Of a stretch of 64,000 nt of DNA, positions 52,327 through 61,062 are shown in pieces. The stretch comes from Marisimplicoccus sp038110465 (GTDB lineage Bacteria > Bacteroidota > Bacteroidia > Flavobacteriales > Flavobacteriaceae): the NCBI GenBank assembly GCA_038110465.1, contig JAYNJU010000003.1, positions 34,906 through 98,905 on the forward strand, read 5' to 3'. The position numbers and the translations under genes were made by a program. Within the stretch, counting starts at the first letter, position 1. Each line of letters begins with the position of its first letter. The notes under the pieces are model-generated. The model was not told where the DNA came from and made no database searches. It saw only the letters and a program-made list of their open reading frames with translations.

Positions 52327-55110
52327 CTACTGAATTTGGAATTCCTTTTGTAAATTATCCTTATCCTTTATAATAGAAACTTTATAAGTGTCCGTGCCTA
52401 AGAATTCTTCCCCTTTTTTTAGATTATAATTCAAGAAATTAAATCCTTTATCTAGTAATCCTTTTTCTTCATGAATAATATTATTATTTGAGTCAACTAT
52501 TGACATCTGATATTCACCTGCTGTTGATGAAAAAATTGATATTTCTAGATTTGGTTCATTTGAAGTACTCCATATATTTCTTTGTCTACCCCATGAATTA
52601 GATTTCTTTATATTTTTTAATGGATATACATATAAAGATGAATTTAAAATATCTTCTGTTAAGTTTTGTATTTTTTCAATTTCAGCTAAATATATTGATC
52701 TTCCATGAGTACCAACTAATAAATGTTTTTCATCTTTTTGAATTACTAAATCATGAACAGCTGCTGCAGTTAAACCCTTTTGGAATGGCTCCCATGATTC
52801 CCCGGAATTTAAAGAAATGTATACACCATGATCATTACCAAGATATAAATTGTTCTGATTTATATTGTCTTCTATAATTACATTTACTGGAGAGAATGGA
52901 AGATTAGAGCTTATAGGTTTCCATGTATTTCCATAATTGTCACTTTTGAAAACTAGTGGAGAAAAATTATCCCACCTGTATCCATTAAGTGAAACATATA
53001 CAGTTTTTTCATCATGAGATGATGCAAACACCTTACTTACCCACATGTCTTTTGGAAGACCTGAGGAAATATTTTTCCAAGTTTTTCCTCCATTCTTTGT
53101 TACATGAATTAAGCCATCATCAGTTCCTACATATAGTATTCCTTCAGAAATATTTGATTCAGATATTGTAGTTATTGTTCCATATGGAACATTACCTTTC
53201 TTTCCGCCATTTGTTAAATCTTTAGAGACACTCTCCCAATCATCACCTTGATTTTCTGATTTATGAAGGAAGTTTGTGCCGAAGTAAATTACGTCTTGAT
53301 TGTGAGGAGATAAAAGAATCGGAGTCTGCCAATTAAATCTAAATGGGGATTCACCTAAATCATGGACTGGCTTAATCAAAGTTCTTTTACCTGAATTTAG
53401 GTTAATTCTATAGTAATAGCCAAATTGAAATCCTGTATATATAATATTAGAGTCTCTACTATCGATTTGAACTTCCATTCCATCTCCCCCAAGAAGCATT
53501 TCCCAAGGATATTTTCCATCCATTTCCCATCTTTTATTTTCAGTATAATTATGAGGCCCCTTCCAGACACCGTTATCTTGTAGTCCACCATATACATTGT
53601 ATGGCTTTTCATAATCTACATTTATTGCATAAAACTGGCCAACTTCGGTAGAATTATTTTTTATCCAATTTTTTCCATCATCATATGTAATGTTTACACC
53701 TCCATCATTTCCATTTATAAGATGACCCGATCTATTAGGATTAATCCAAAGATCATGATGATCGGCATGAACATTTTCTTTTCCAATTCTATAAAAAGTT
53801 TTACCTCCATCATCAGATGTAATTATTGGAACTCCATATGTGTAAATTTTATTATGATTATTTGGATCAACATGAATTTTACCAAAATAATATCCATATG
53901 TATTATAAACACCATCTAAAAAAGATTCATGGGTTTTATTCCATGTATTTCCTCCATCTTCACTTCTGAAAACTTCTGCTCCTATAATAGGAGTATCAAA
54001 TAATTCTGAATTTGCATCAACTAAATATTTATATAAATCTGAAGGGTCTATTTCATTTTCATTAACCATTCTTCTCACTTCTTCAGCATTATATTTCGAA
54101 GGAAATCTATTTGATCTAAGAAAAGAATTTAAATCCTTATCCTCTATCAATGAAAAGTCTTCCTTAGAAATGTCTTTAAAGGTATTTCTATTTATTCCTG
54201 TTGAATTATTAGCCTGAACTTGATCTCTAAAAAATTGATTGTCATGAACAGCATATAAAATATTTTCATCAAAAACAGCTAAACCTATTCTTCCAACTCC
54301 TTCTCCATTTGGAAATCCAGATTCTAAACCAGAAATTAGTTGCCAAGTATCACCAGCATCCTGACTTTTATATATTCCGGAAGAAATCCCATCTTCATCA
54401 AAGTTCCAAGCCTTTCTGTCTTTTTCCCATGAAGTTGCATACATAGTTTTAAAGTCTTTAGGATTATATGCCATATCAATAATTCCTGTAACATCATTAA
54501 TATATAAACTTCTAGTCCATGTTTTTCCACCATCTTTTGTTACGAATACACCTCTCTGCTCATTTTTAGAATATAAGTGTCCTGTTACTCCTACTACTAC
54601 ATGATCTTTGTTATCGGGATTAACAAGTATCTTTCCAATATGATGGCTATCAGTTAAACCTACATTTTTCCAGTTTGTACCATCTTCATTAGTTTTAAGT
54701 ATTCCTATACCTGAGTATGATGACCTAGAGGAATTATTTTCTCCAGTACCTACCCACAATATTTTATTATCCCAATCCATTGTAATCTCACCTATATTCT
54801 GAGTTGGCCAATCATCAGAGATTGACTTAAATGATGTGCCATTATTGTCAGTATACCAGACTCCTCCAGATGCATAAGCAACATAAAACTTAGTTGGATC
54901 TTTTGGGTTAACTTCTAAAGCTACTACTCTACCACTCATAATAGTCGGCCCAATATTTTTAAATTTTATATTCTTTACTCTTGATGATTCGGAGAGTAAC
55001 TCTTTGATTTCATATGCATTTACTACTCTATCTGAATCTGTTGATTTAGGTTGTGCAATAACTAGTAAAGGAATGAAACTTATTATTACTGCTAGCTTTA
55101 AGTTTTTCAT
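52327..55110 (-). CDS. Exported VPS10/sortilin-like beta-propeller protein (second copy)
   Basis: 927 aa. Signal peptide (AVIISFIPLLVIA-QPK). The body is made of Asp-box/BNR-type blades: WYTDNNGTSFKSIS, KTNEDGTNWKNVG, VTKDGGKTWTRSLY, KSQDAGDTWQLIS, RSEDGGNTWNKTH, TSDDGGKTFYRIG, VTKNGGKTWKNISS, LNSGESWEPFQ; about residues 50-800, followed by a short beta-rich tail. Shares the arrangement and HHDLWINP / DHHDLWI element with the 19133 gene, so both belong to one family. It follows the sdhC start region on the same strand but is upstream in transcription, 44 nt away. Function is not established. Confidence 0.82.
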   Translation of the reverse strand: MKNLKLAVIISFIPLLVIAQPKSTDSDRVVNAYEIKELLSESSRVKNIKFKNIGPTIMSGRVVALEVNPKDPTKFYVAYASGGVWYTDNNGTSFKSISDDWPTQNIGEITMDWDNKILWVGTGENNSSRSSYSGIGILKTNEDGTNWKNVGLTDSHHIGKILVNPDNKDHVVVGVTGHLYSKNEQRGVFVTKDGGKTWTRSLYINDVTGIIDMAYNPKDFKTMYATSWEKDRKAWNFDEDGISSGIYKSQDAGDTWQLISGLESGFPNGEGVGRIGLAVFDENILYAVHDNQFFRDQVQANNSTGINRNTFKDISKEDFSLIEDKDLNSFLRSNRFPSKYNAEEVRRMVNENEIDPSDLYKYLVDANSELFDTPIIGAEVFRSEDGGNTWNKTHESFLDGVYNTYGYYFGKIHVDPNNHNKIYTYGVPIITSDDGGKTFYRIGKENVHADHHDLWINPNRSGHLINGNDGGVNITYDDGKNWIKNNSTEVGQFYAINVDYEKPYNVYGGLQDNGVWKGPHNYTENKRWEMDGKYPWEMLLGGDGMEVQIDSRDSNIIYTGFQFGYYYRINLNSGKRTLIKPVHDLGESPFRFNWQTPILLSPHNQDVIYFGTNFLHKSENQGDDWESVSKDLTNGGKKGNVPYGTITTISESNISEGILYVGTDDGLIHVTKNGGKTWKNISSGLPKDMWVSKVFASSHDEKTVYVSLNGYRWDNFSPLVFKSDNYGNTWKPISSNLPFSPVNVIIEDNINQNNLYLGNDHGVYISLNSGESWEPFQKGLTAAAVHDLVIQKDEKHLLVGTHGRSIYLAEIEKIQNLTEDILNSSLYVYPLKNIKKSNSWGRQRNIWSTSNEPNLEISIFSSTAGEYQMSIVDSNNNIIHEEKGLLDKGFNFLNYNLKKGEEFLGTDTYKVSIIKDKDNLQKEFQIQ

Positions 55111-55175
55111 AATGGTATTTTTAATTAAATTATAAACATTATATTAATTTTCTCTAGATATTTACAAAAAAATAA

Positions 55176-56468
55176 ATGAGATATAATCCTTTAAATAGTA
55201 CAATTTATTCCAGAAATAGAATGAACTTCATGGATCAGATGAACGGAAATTCATTGGCTGTATTCAATTCAAATGATATTTACCCAGTAAGTGCAGATAC
55301 TGAGCTTCCGTTTGAACAGCATAGAGATATTTTCTATTTGACGGGAATTGATCAAGAAGAAACTATTTTAATATTAAGCCCTACAGCTAAAAATGCTAGG
55401 GATAGAGAAATTTTATTTATTAGAAAGTCTGATGATCATACAAAGGTTTGGGAAGGTGAAAAGCACAGCAAAAAAAGAGCTAACGAGTTATCAGGAATTG
55501 AAAACATAAATTATGTAGAAGATTTCAAAGATATCCTTCATTCGATAGTATCAAAGGTTGATACTTTTTATATAAATAAAAATGAACACTATAGAGCTAA
55601 TTCTCCTGTAGAAACTAGAGAGGATAGATTTATTTCATGGCTGTTAAAAAAATACCCTGCTCATAAAGTTTCAAAAAGTAACCCTATTCTTCAAAGGTTA
55701 AGGTCTATTAAACATCCTGATGAAATTGAACAGATAAAAAATGCATGTGATATTACAAAAAAAGGATTTTTGAGAGTACTTAATTTCATAAAACCAGATG
55801 TTTGGGAATATGAGATAGAAGCAGAATTTATTCATGAGTTTATAAATAATTCTTCCAAAGGATTCGCCTACTCTCCTATTATTGCAAGTGGAAATGATAA
55901 TAATGTTCTTCACTATATAAAAAATAATAAAAAGTGTTTGAAAGGAGATTTAATACTTATGGATGTTGGAGCTGAATATGGAAATTATTCAAGTGATATG
56001 ACCAGAACAGTTCCTGTATCTGGAAAATTTTCTCAAAGGCAAAAGCAAATATATAATGCAGTTCTAAACGTAAAAAATGAGGCAACTAAACTTCTAAAAG
56101 TTGGAAATAACTGGAAGAATTTTCATGAGCAGGTCGGTGAAATAATGACTAAGGAATTATTAGATGTTAGCTTATTAGATAAAAATGATATTAAAAATCA
56201 AAGTAAAAAAAATCCAGCGTACAAGAAATATTTTATGCATGGCACATCTCACCACTTAGGTCTTGACACTCATGATTATGGCCTTCTTGAGGATCCATTT
56301 CAAGAAAACATGGTTTTTACTGTTGAGCCAGGAATATATATTCCCCAAGAAGGTTTTGGAATTAGGCTTGAAGATGATGTTGTTATAAAAGCAAATGGTG
56401 AACCATTTAATTTAATGAGTGATATACCAATTGAGATAGATGAGATTGAAGATCTTATGAATAGCTAA
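55176..56468 (+). CDS. pepP: Xaa-Pro aminopeptidase (aminopeptidase P)
   Basis: Metallopeptidase removing an N-terminal residue preceding proline; cytoplasmic. 430 aa with the N-terminal AMP_N domain (1-165) and the pita-bread catalytic domain. Dinuclear metal ligands are visible: D in LILMDVGAEYG (near 263), D in NYSSDMTRTVP (near 274), H in MHGTSHHLGLDTHD (near 358), E in FTVEPGIYIP (near 388) and E in GIRLEDDVV (near 402). Length is normal. It stands between the divergent VPS10-like gene and convergent feo genes, with a 4-nt overlap of its stop with the small Cys-rich gene. Confidence 0.95.
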   Translation: MRYNPLNSTIYSRNRMNFMDQMNGNSLAVFNSNDIYPVSADTELPFEQHRDIFYLTGIDQEETILILSPTAKNARDREILFIRKSDDHTKVWEGEKHSKKRANELSGIENINYVEDFKDILHSIVSKVDTFYINKNEHYRANSPVETREDRFISWLLKKYPAHKVSKSNPILQRLRSIKHPDEIEQIKNACDITKKGFLRVLNFIKPDVWEYEIEAEFIHEFINNSSKGFAYSPIIASGNDNNVLHYIKNNKKCLKGDLILMDVGAEYGNYSSDMTRTVPVSGKFSQRQKQIYNAVLNVKNEATKLLKVGNNWKNFHEQVGEIMTKELLDVSLLDKNDIKNQSKKNPAYKKYFMHGTSHHLGLDTHDYGLLEDPFQENMVFTVEPGIYIPQEGFGIRLEDDVVIKANGEPFNLMSDIPIEIDEIEDLMNS

Positions 56469-56590
56469 CATCCACAGTCTTTACCACAGTCACCTTCTGA
56501 AGATTTGGATTTTTTAAAATATTTATTATAAAGAAAAAATAGAGCAAATACTGCTAAAAAAGCTACTAGTAAAAATTGAAGTTCTTGCAT
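56465..56590 (-). CDS. FeoB-associated Cys-rich membrane protein (41 aa)
   Basis: 41 aa, missed by length-filtered gene calling. A single membrane helix (ELQFLLVAFLAVFALFFLYN, residues 3-22), a short basic stretch YFKKSKS, and a C-terminal cysteine cluster DCGKDCGC (Cys 35, 39, 41). This layout is that of the FeoB-associated Cys-rich family, which accompanies FeoB in Bacteroidota and may take the place of FeoC, perhaps passing iron or sensing redox state. The ATG at 56590 directly abuts the feoB stop at 56591, so it is translated with feoB. Its stop overlaps the pepP stop by 4 nt. Confidence 0.88.
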   Translation of the reverse strand: MQELQFLLVAFLAVFALFFLYNKYFKKSKSSEGDCGKDCGC

Positions 56591-58687
56591 CTAGATTAAA
56601 ATTTGATAGACTATTAAACACGTAAAGTAAGCTAAAGTTGTCATAAAAATCAACTGAATTATTGGCCATTTCCAAGAATTTGTCTCTTTTTTAACTATGG
56701 CCAGTGTGCTCATACATTGCATTGCTAAAGCATAAAATAACATCAATGATATTCCAGTTGGAAAATTAAATACAAGCTCCCCATCTGATTTTTTTTCTTT
56801 AGCCATTCTTGATTTGATAGTTTCTTGATCTTCTGAGCCAACACTATATATTGTAGATAAAGTCCCAACAAAAACCTCTCTAGCTGCAAATGATGTTACA
56901 AGTGCAATTCCAATCTTCCAATCATATCCAAGAGGTCTAATAACAGGCTCTATTGTTTTTCCAACAAATCCTATGTAAGAATTTTCTAACTTATATGATT
57001 CAATGTTTAATTGAAGTTCATAATCGGAAATATCTACATTCTCATATTGAGATCTGATAATCTCATCTGCATTTCTATAGTTACTTCCAGGACCATTTGA
57101 TGCCATTATCCATAGCAAAATTGATATAGCAAAAATTATTTTACCTGCTTCAACAACAAATGACCTTGTTTTATTATAGACATTTAAAAATATATTCTTA
57201 ATTAGAGGTAATTTGTAATCTGGCATCTCGAGGACTAGATAACTTTTTGAATCTCTTTTAATTATAGCTTTTAAAATAGTGGACGAAAATATTGCAAGTA
57301 AAAATCCCAATACATAAAGACCCATTAAGGTCAGACTTTGATAGCTAATCCCAAATATTTTATCACTTGGAATTACTAATGATATTAAAATTAAATATAC
57401 AGGCAGTCTTGCAGAACATGTCATAAATGGGGTGACAAGAATCGTAATCAATCTCTCTTTCCAATTTTCAATATTTCTTGTGGCCATAACTGCTGGTATC
57501 GCACATGCTACTCCAGATACTAATGGAATTAAGCTTTTGCCACCAAGTCCGAACTTTCTTAAAGTCCTATCCATTAAAAAAACTACTCTACTCATATATC
57601 CTGTTTCCTCAAGGATTGATATAAAAAAGAACAGAAGTGCTATTTGAGGAATAAATATTAAGATTCCAGCAAGCCCAGGCAATACTCCCTCAGAAATTAA
57701 AGATGTAAATACCCCATCTGGAAGAGAAAGTTTAACTGATTGGCTTATTGAAACAAAAGTATTATCAATAAAGTCCATTGGAATACTACTCCAGTCAAAG
57801 ATGACTTGAAAAATTAATAGTAAAATTGAAAAGAATATAAGGTACCCCCATAAACTATGTAAAAGAATTCTGTCAATGACTCCTCTTAAACCTGAAGCTT
57901 TCAAATTATCCTTTACATATGCTTTCTTGAGAATTTCATTAATTATTTGATATCTTTTTATAGTTTCCCTTTGCTGAAGTTTTTTTAGATATGACTCTGT
58001 TTGAGTTTTAAACTTTCCTTTATCATCAATTTTATTTCTTTGAAGTTTAGTGAAATTTATATCTTGAGTAATTAGTAACCAAAGCTTATAAATTGACTCA
58101 CCTGGAAAAGTTTTCTGTAGATTAGAAAAATATTCTGGATCAATTTCATTGATATCAAAAGCTGGTTTATCAGATAAATTTCTGTAATTTTTTAATTCAT
58201 TTTTTAATTCTTCAAAACCGTCATTTTTTCTAGCACTTAGTAAAACAACCTTAGTGTCAAGATCTGATTCAAGTTGATTAGTGTCAATTTCAATTCCTTT
58301 AGATTGTAATTGATCAGCCATATTTATGGCAAGTATTGATGGGATTTCAAGATCTTTAATTTGACTAAATAATAATAAATTTCTTTTTAAATTTTCTACA
58401 TCAGCAACTACTATTACCACATCTGGGAAATCTTTGTTATTCTTGTTTAGCAATAGATCAAATACTATACTTTGATCGATTGATTGAGTATTTAATCCAT
58501 ATGTTCCTGGAAGATCTACTAGCTGCACATTTGTAGTCCTGTCTATTTGAAAAAATCCATTTTTTTTCTCAACTGTAACTCCAGGATAATTTCCAATTTT
58601 TTGTTTCAATCCAGTAAGGCTATTAAAAACAGATGATTTTCCTGTATTAGGGTTTCCAATTAATGCTACTGTAATAGTTTTAACCAT
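56591..58687 (-). CDS. feoB: Ferrous iron transport protein B
   Basis: Inner-membrane Fe2+ transporter with a cytosolic GTPase. 698 aa: N-terminal G domain with G1 GNPNTGKSS (residues 11-19), G3 DLPGTYGL (near 58), G4 NMAD (near 122), a helical GDP-stabilising domain to about 265, then the transmembrane region with two Gate motifs (LLFFFISILEETGYMSRVVF near 352; LITILVTPFMTCSARLPVY near 416) and the second half near 590-690. Cysteines and conserved residues in SGVACAIPAVMATR are present. Transcribed as feoA-feoB-Cys-rich peptide with spaces of 1 and 0 nt. Confidence 0.97.
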   Translation of the reverse strand: MVKTITVALIGNPNTGKSSVFNSLTGLKQKIGNYPGVTVEKKNGFFQIDRTTNVQLVDLPGTYGLNTQSIDQSIVFDLLLNKNNKDFPDVVIVVADVENLKRNLLLFSQIKDLEIPSILAINMADQLQSKGIEIDTNQLESDLDTKVVLLSARKNDGFEELKNELKNYRNLSDKPAFDINEIDPEYFSNLQKTFPGESIYKLWLLITQDINFTKLQRNKIDDKGKFKTQTESYLKKLQQRETIKRYQIINEILKKAYVKDNLKASGLRGVIDRILLHSLWGYLIFFSILLLIFQVIFDWSSIPMDFIDNTFVSISQSVKLSLPDGVFTSLISEGVLPGLAGILIFIPQIALLFFFISILEETGYMSRVVFLMDRTLRKFGLGGKSLIPLVSGVACAIPAVMATRNIENWKERLITILVTPFMTCSARLPVYLILISLVIPSDKIFGISYQSLTLMGLYVLGFLLAIFSSTILKAIIKRDSKSYLVLEMPDYKLPLIKNIFLNVYNKTRSFVVEAGKIIFAISILLWIMASNGPGSNYRNADEIIRSQYENVDISDYELQLNIESYKLENSYIGFVGKTIEPVIRPLGYDWKIGIALVTSFAAREVFVGTLSTIYSVGSEDQETIKSRMAKEKKSDGELVFNFPTGISLMLFYALAMQCMSTLAIVKKETNSWKWPIIQLIFMTTLAYFTCLIVYQILI

Positions 58688-58688
58688 T

Positions 58689-58916
58689 CTAATTTTTTAT
58701 TTCTACTATAACATTACTGGCTGTAACAAAGTCAATAGATAAATGTGACTCATCTATTTTTAAATAAATAGGTCCCTTTTTTGATGCCAATCCAAGAACG
58801 GTGATCTCATTTCCAGGAAGACATCCCATTTCTAATAAGGTCAAGGGGATACTATCTGTAATCAAATCAGTAACAACTGCTTTATCTCCTTTTTTTAACT
58901 TATCTAAACTTATCAA
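58689..58916 (-). CDS. feoA: Ferrous iron transport protein A
   Basis: Small SH3-like cytosolic accessory protein needed for FeoB activity. 75 aa: LDKLKKGDKAVVTDL, then PLTLLEMGCLPGNEITVLG, the usual FeoA core. The start is TTG at 58916: upstream in frame there are only ATA/ATT codons before a stop at 58926-58928, and no ATG occurs early in the gene. It is the first gene of the operon; a -7 element is 23 nt upstream inside a 42-bp spacer after the SCO gene. Confidence 0.93.
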   Translation of the reverse strand: MISLDKLKKGDKAVVTDLITDSIPLTLLEMGCLPGNEITVLGLASKKGPIYLKIDESHLSIDFVTASNVIVEIKN

Positions 58917-58939
58917 TATTATAATCTAAATGAGGGTTA

Positions 58940-58947
58940 CAAATGTA
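58940..58947 (-). promoter_or_regulatory. -7 promoter element (TACATTTG) of feoAB
   Basis: Exact TAnnTTTG on the reverse strand, in the 42-bp space between the SCO gene stop and feoA. No -33 TTG is visible at the expected distance. Confidence 0.4.
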
Positions 58948-58958
58948 AAAGATTAATT

Positions 58959-59618
58959 TTAAAACTCTTGTTTTAAAATATACACGTCTTTGACAAGTTG
59001 CTTCATGGACTCTTTATCTGTTCCATCATAAAATCCTCTTATTCTTCTTTCAGGATCTATTAATACAAAATTTTCTGTATGTATCATATCATATTCAGAT
59101 GAAGTTTCTATATCCTCAGCTACTAAATATGATTTTCTTGCTAACTCATATATTTGTTTTTTATCTCCAGTTACCATATTCCATTTATAGTCTAAAACAC
59201 CTTTTTCAATTGAGTAGTCTTTTAATACACTTACTGAATCAATTTCTGGAGTTACAGTATGAGATAATAAATAAACTTGATCATCATCAAGAAATTCTTC
59301 TTGAAGATCAATCATGTTATCTTTCATTATAGGGCAAATTCCAGGACATGTTGTGAAAAAAAAGTCAGCTATGTAGATTTTACCATCATAGAATTCATTA
59401 GTAACAGTCTGATTATTTTGATTAACTAACTCAAAGCTAGAAATCTTGTGAAACCTTTTTATATGCTGTATGGTACTATCTACCAATTGAAATTTAACCA
59501 TATTAGGCTGAAAAATTGGTAGTTTCTCTTGAGGCTTTAAAACATTATAAAACATGATCACAGCAGCAGCAGAAATCAAAAACATTGTTGCAATAAATAA
59601 TCTATATTTTTTTAACAT
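58959..59618 (-). CDS. SCO1/SenC family copper chaperone
   Basis: 219 aa from the ATG at 59618 (a TTG at 59654 would add 12 residues in front of the membrane anchor). N-terminal helix FIATMFLISAAAVIMFY (residues 6-22), then a periplasmic thioredoxin fold with the copper-binding C-x3-C in TTCPGICPIM (near residue 91-100) and the distal histidine in DMIHTENFVLIDP near 180. SCO proteins assemble the CuA centre of cytochrome oxidase subunit II, so the partner is likely the ctaC product at 3981-5048. Located at the head of the feo unit on the reverse strand but probably with separate expression. Confidence 0.92.
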   Translation of the reverse strand: MLKKYRLFIATMFLISAAAVIMFYNVLKPQEKLPIFQPNMVKFQLVDSTIQHIKRFHKISSFELVNQNNQTVTNEFYDGKIYIADFFFTTCPGICPIMKDNMIDLQEEFLDDDQVYLLSHTVTPEIDSVSVLKDYSIEKGVLDYKWNMVTGDKKQIYELARKSYLVAEDIETSSEYDMIHTENFVLIDPERRIRGFYDGTDKESMKQLVKDVYILKQEF

Positions 59619-59670
59619 ATTTTTCAAAAACAAAGGAAAACAAAGATAATTCAAGCAATTAAATTAGTCT

Positions 59671-59678
59671 TATATTTG
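59671..59678 (+). promoter_or_regulatory. -7 promoter element (TATATTTG) of rseP
   Basis: Exact TAnnTTTG on the forward strand, ending 16 nt before the rseP ATG. Confidence 0.45.
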
Positions 59679-59694
59679 CTCTTCAATTTTATTT

Positions 59695-61014
59695 ATGTTT
59701 ACACCTGAATTTTTTATAAAAGCTACACAATTACTTTTATCTCTTTCAATCCTAATCATTTTACATGAATTGGGTCACTTTATACCTGCAAAGCTGTTTG
59801 GAACAAGAGTTGAGAAATTCTATTTATTCTTTGATGTTAAATACTCATTATTTAAAAAGAAAATTGGAGAGACTGTTTATGGGATTGGTTGGCTTCCACT
59901 TGGAGGATATGTAAAAATATCAGGTATGATTGATGAAAGTTTTGATAAAGAACAGATGGCCAAGCCTGCTCAGCCATGGGAATTTAGGTCAAAACCTGCA
60001 TGGCAAAGATTAATTATAATGCTAGGAGGTGTTACTGTGAATCTAATTGTTGGTTTTGTTATTTATATGATGGTTTTATTTGTTTGGGGGAAAGAAACTC
60101 TTCCTCAATCAAATATTCCACTTGGAATGGATCCTTCTCCTATCATTGAAAAAATTGGGTTTGAAAACGGTGATAAAATTCTAAATGTAGATGGAAAGGA
60201 ACTAGATAATGTTCTTGAAATAAACAGAATGCTATTATTTAGGCCCGTAGACTTCATTACAGTTGAAAAAAATGATGGATCAATTTCTCAGATTGATGTT
60301 CCTTCCGACCTAGGAAATGAAATTTTTCAAAGTGGTCAAATTAATAGTTTTACTCCACTTTTTTCTGCTGAAATTGACAGTGTTGTCCCTGATTCACCTG
60401 CACTATATTCAGGATTACAGCCTGGAGATAAAATTTTGAGTGTAAATGATTTTCCTATAACCGATTGGAGTTCATTTTCAGATTGGCTTGATGATAATTC
60501 TGATTCACAAATTGATGTTCTCGTTGACAGAAATAATTCTAATTATACTATTTCAATAGAAAGAAATGATGATGGAACTATTGGTGTTTTTCCTGCAATA
60601 AATATTAGAACTACAAATCAAAAAGTTGGTTTAGCAGACAGTATAATCCAAGGGTTTGAATATGGATATTGGACTTTATATGAGTACGTGGCAGGTTTTA
60701 AATATATTTTTACTAAAAAGGGAGCACAGCAACTTGGAGGATTTGGAACTATCGGTAATATCTTTCCTGCAACATGGGATTGGAAAGGGTTTTGGCTTTC
60801 TACAGCTCTAATATCTATTATTTTAGCATTCATGAATGTTCTTCCTATTCCTGCTCTTGATGGTGGGCATGTAATGTTTTTACTTTATGAAATGATTACA
60901 GGTAAAAAGCTGAGCGATAAGTTTATGGAAACGGCAACTATGATTGGCTTTTTTCTACTTATTGCCTTAGTTCTTTATGCTAATGGTAATGATTTATTTA
61001 GAGCATTTGGATAA
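59695..61014 (+). CDS. rseP: RIP metalloprotease RseP (site-2 protease)
   Basis: Intramembrane zinc protease that cleaves anti-sigma factors and remnant signal peptides. 439 aa: first helix with the zinc motif H24-E25-L-G-H28, FGTRVEKF, GYVKISGMIDES, WQRLIIMLGGVTVNL, tandem PDZ regions (about 130-220 and 225-310; second with AEIDSVVPDSPALYSGLQPGD), and the C-terminal membrane domain with the third zinc ligand in NVLPIPALDGGHV near 380-392. Length is normal for the family. A terminator follows. Single-gene unit. Confidence 0.96.
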   Translation: MFTPEFFIKATQLLLSLSILIILHELGHFIPAKLFGTRVEKFYLFFDVKYSLFKKKIGETVYGIGWLPLGGYVKISGMIDESFDKEQMAKPAQPWEFRSKPAWQRLIIMLGGVTVNLIVGFVIYMMVLFVWGKETLPQSNIPLGMDPSPIIEKIGFENGDKILNVDGKELDNVLEINRMLLFRPVDFITVEKNDGSISQIDVPSDLGNEIFQSGQINSFTPLFSAEIDSVVPDSPALYSGLQPGDKILSVNDFPITDWSSFSDWLDDNSDSQIDVLVDRNNSNYTISIERNDDGTIGVFPAINIRTTNQKVGLADSIIQGFEYGYWTLYEYVAGFKYIFTKKGAQQLGGFGTIGNIFPATWDWKGFWLSTALISIILAFMNVLPIPALDGGHVMFLLYEMITGKKLSDKFMETATMIGFFLLIALVLYANGNDLFRAFG

Positions 61015-61015
61015 A

Positions 61016-61039
61016 AAAGGCTGAGTTTCCCCAGCCTTT
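61016..61039 (+). terminator. Bidirectional intrinsic terminator between rseP and the TonB receptor
   Basis: 8-bp stem AAAGGCTG / CAGCCTTT with an 8-nt loop, preceded by an A run and followed by T-rich sequence, between convergent genes. Confidence 0.8.
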
Positions 61040-61062
61040 ATTTCTAGTTTAATACAAAAAAT

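Noticed and set aside
58917..58939. ATTTAGATTATAAT downstream of the feoA -7 element as a fifth copy of the operator palindrome
   Set aside because: Only the first six bases match TTTAGAATnATTCTAAA; the second half does not, and the spacing from the -7 element differs from the two good sites.
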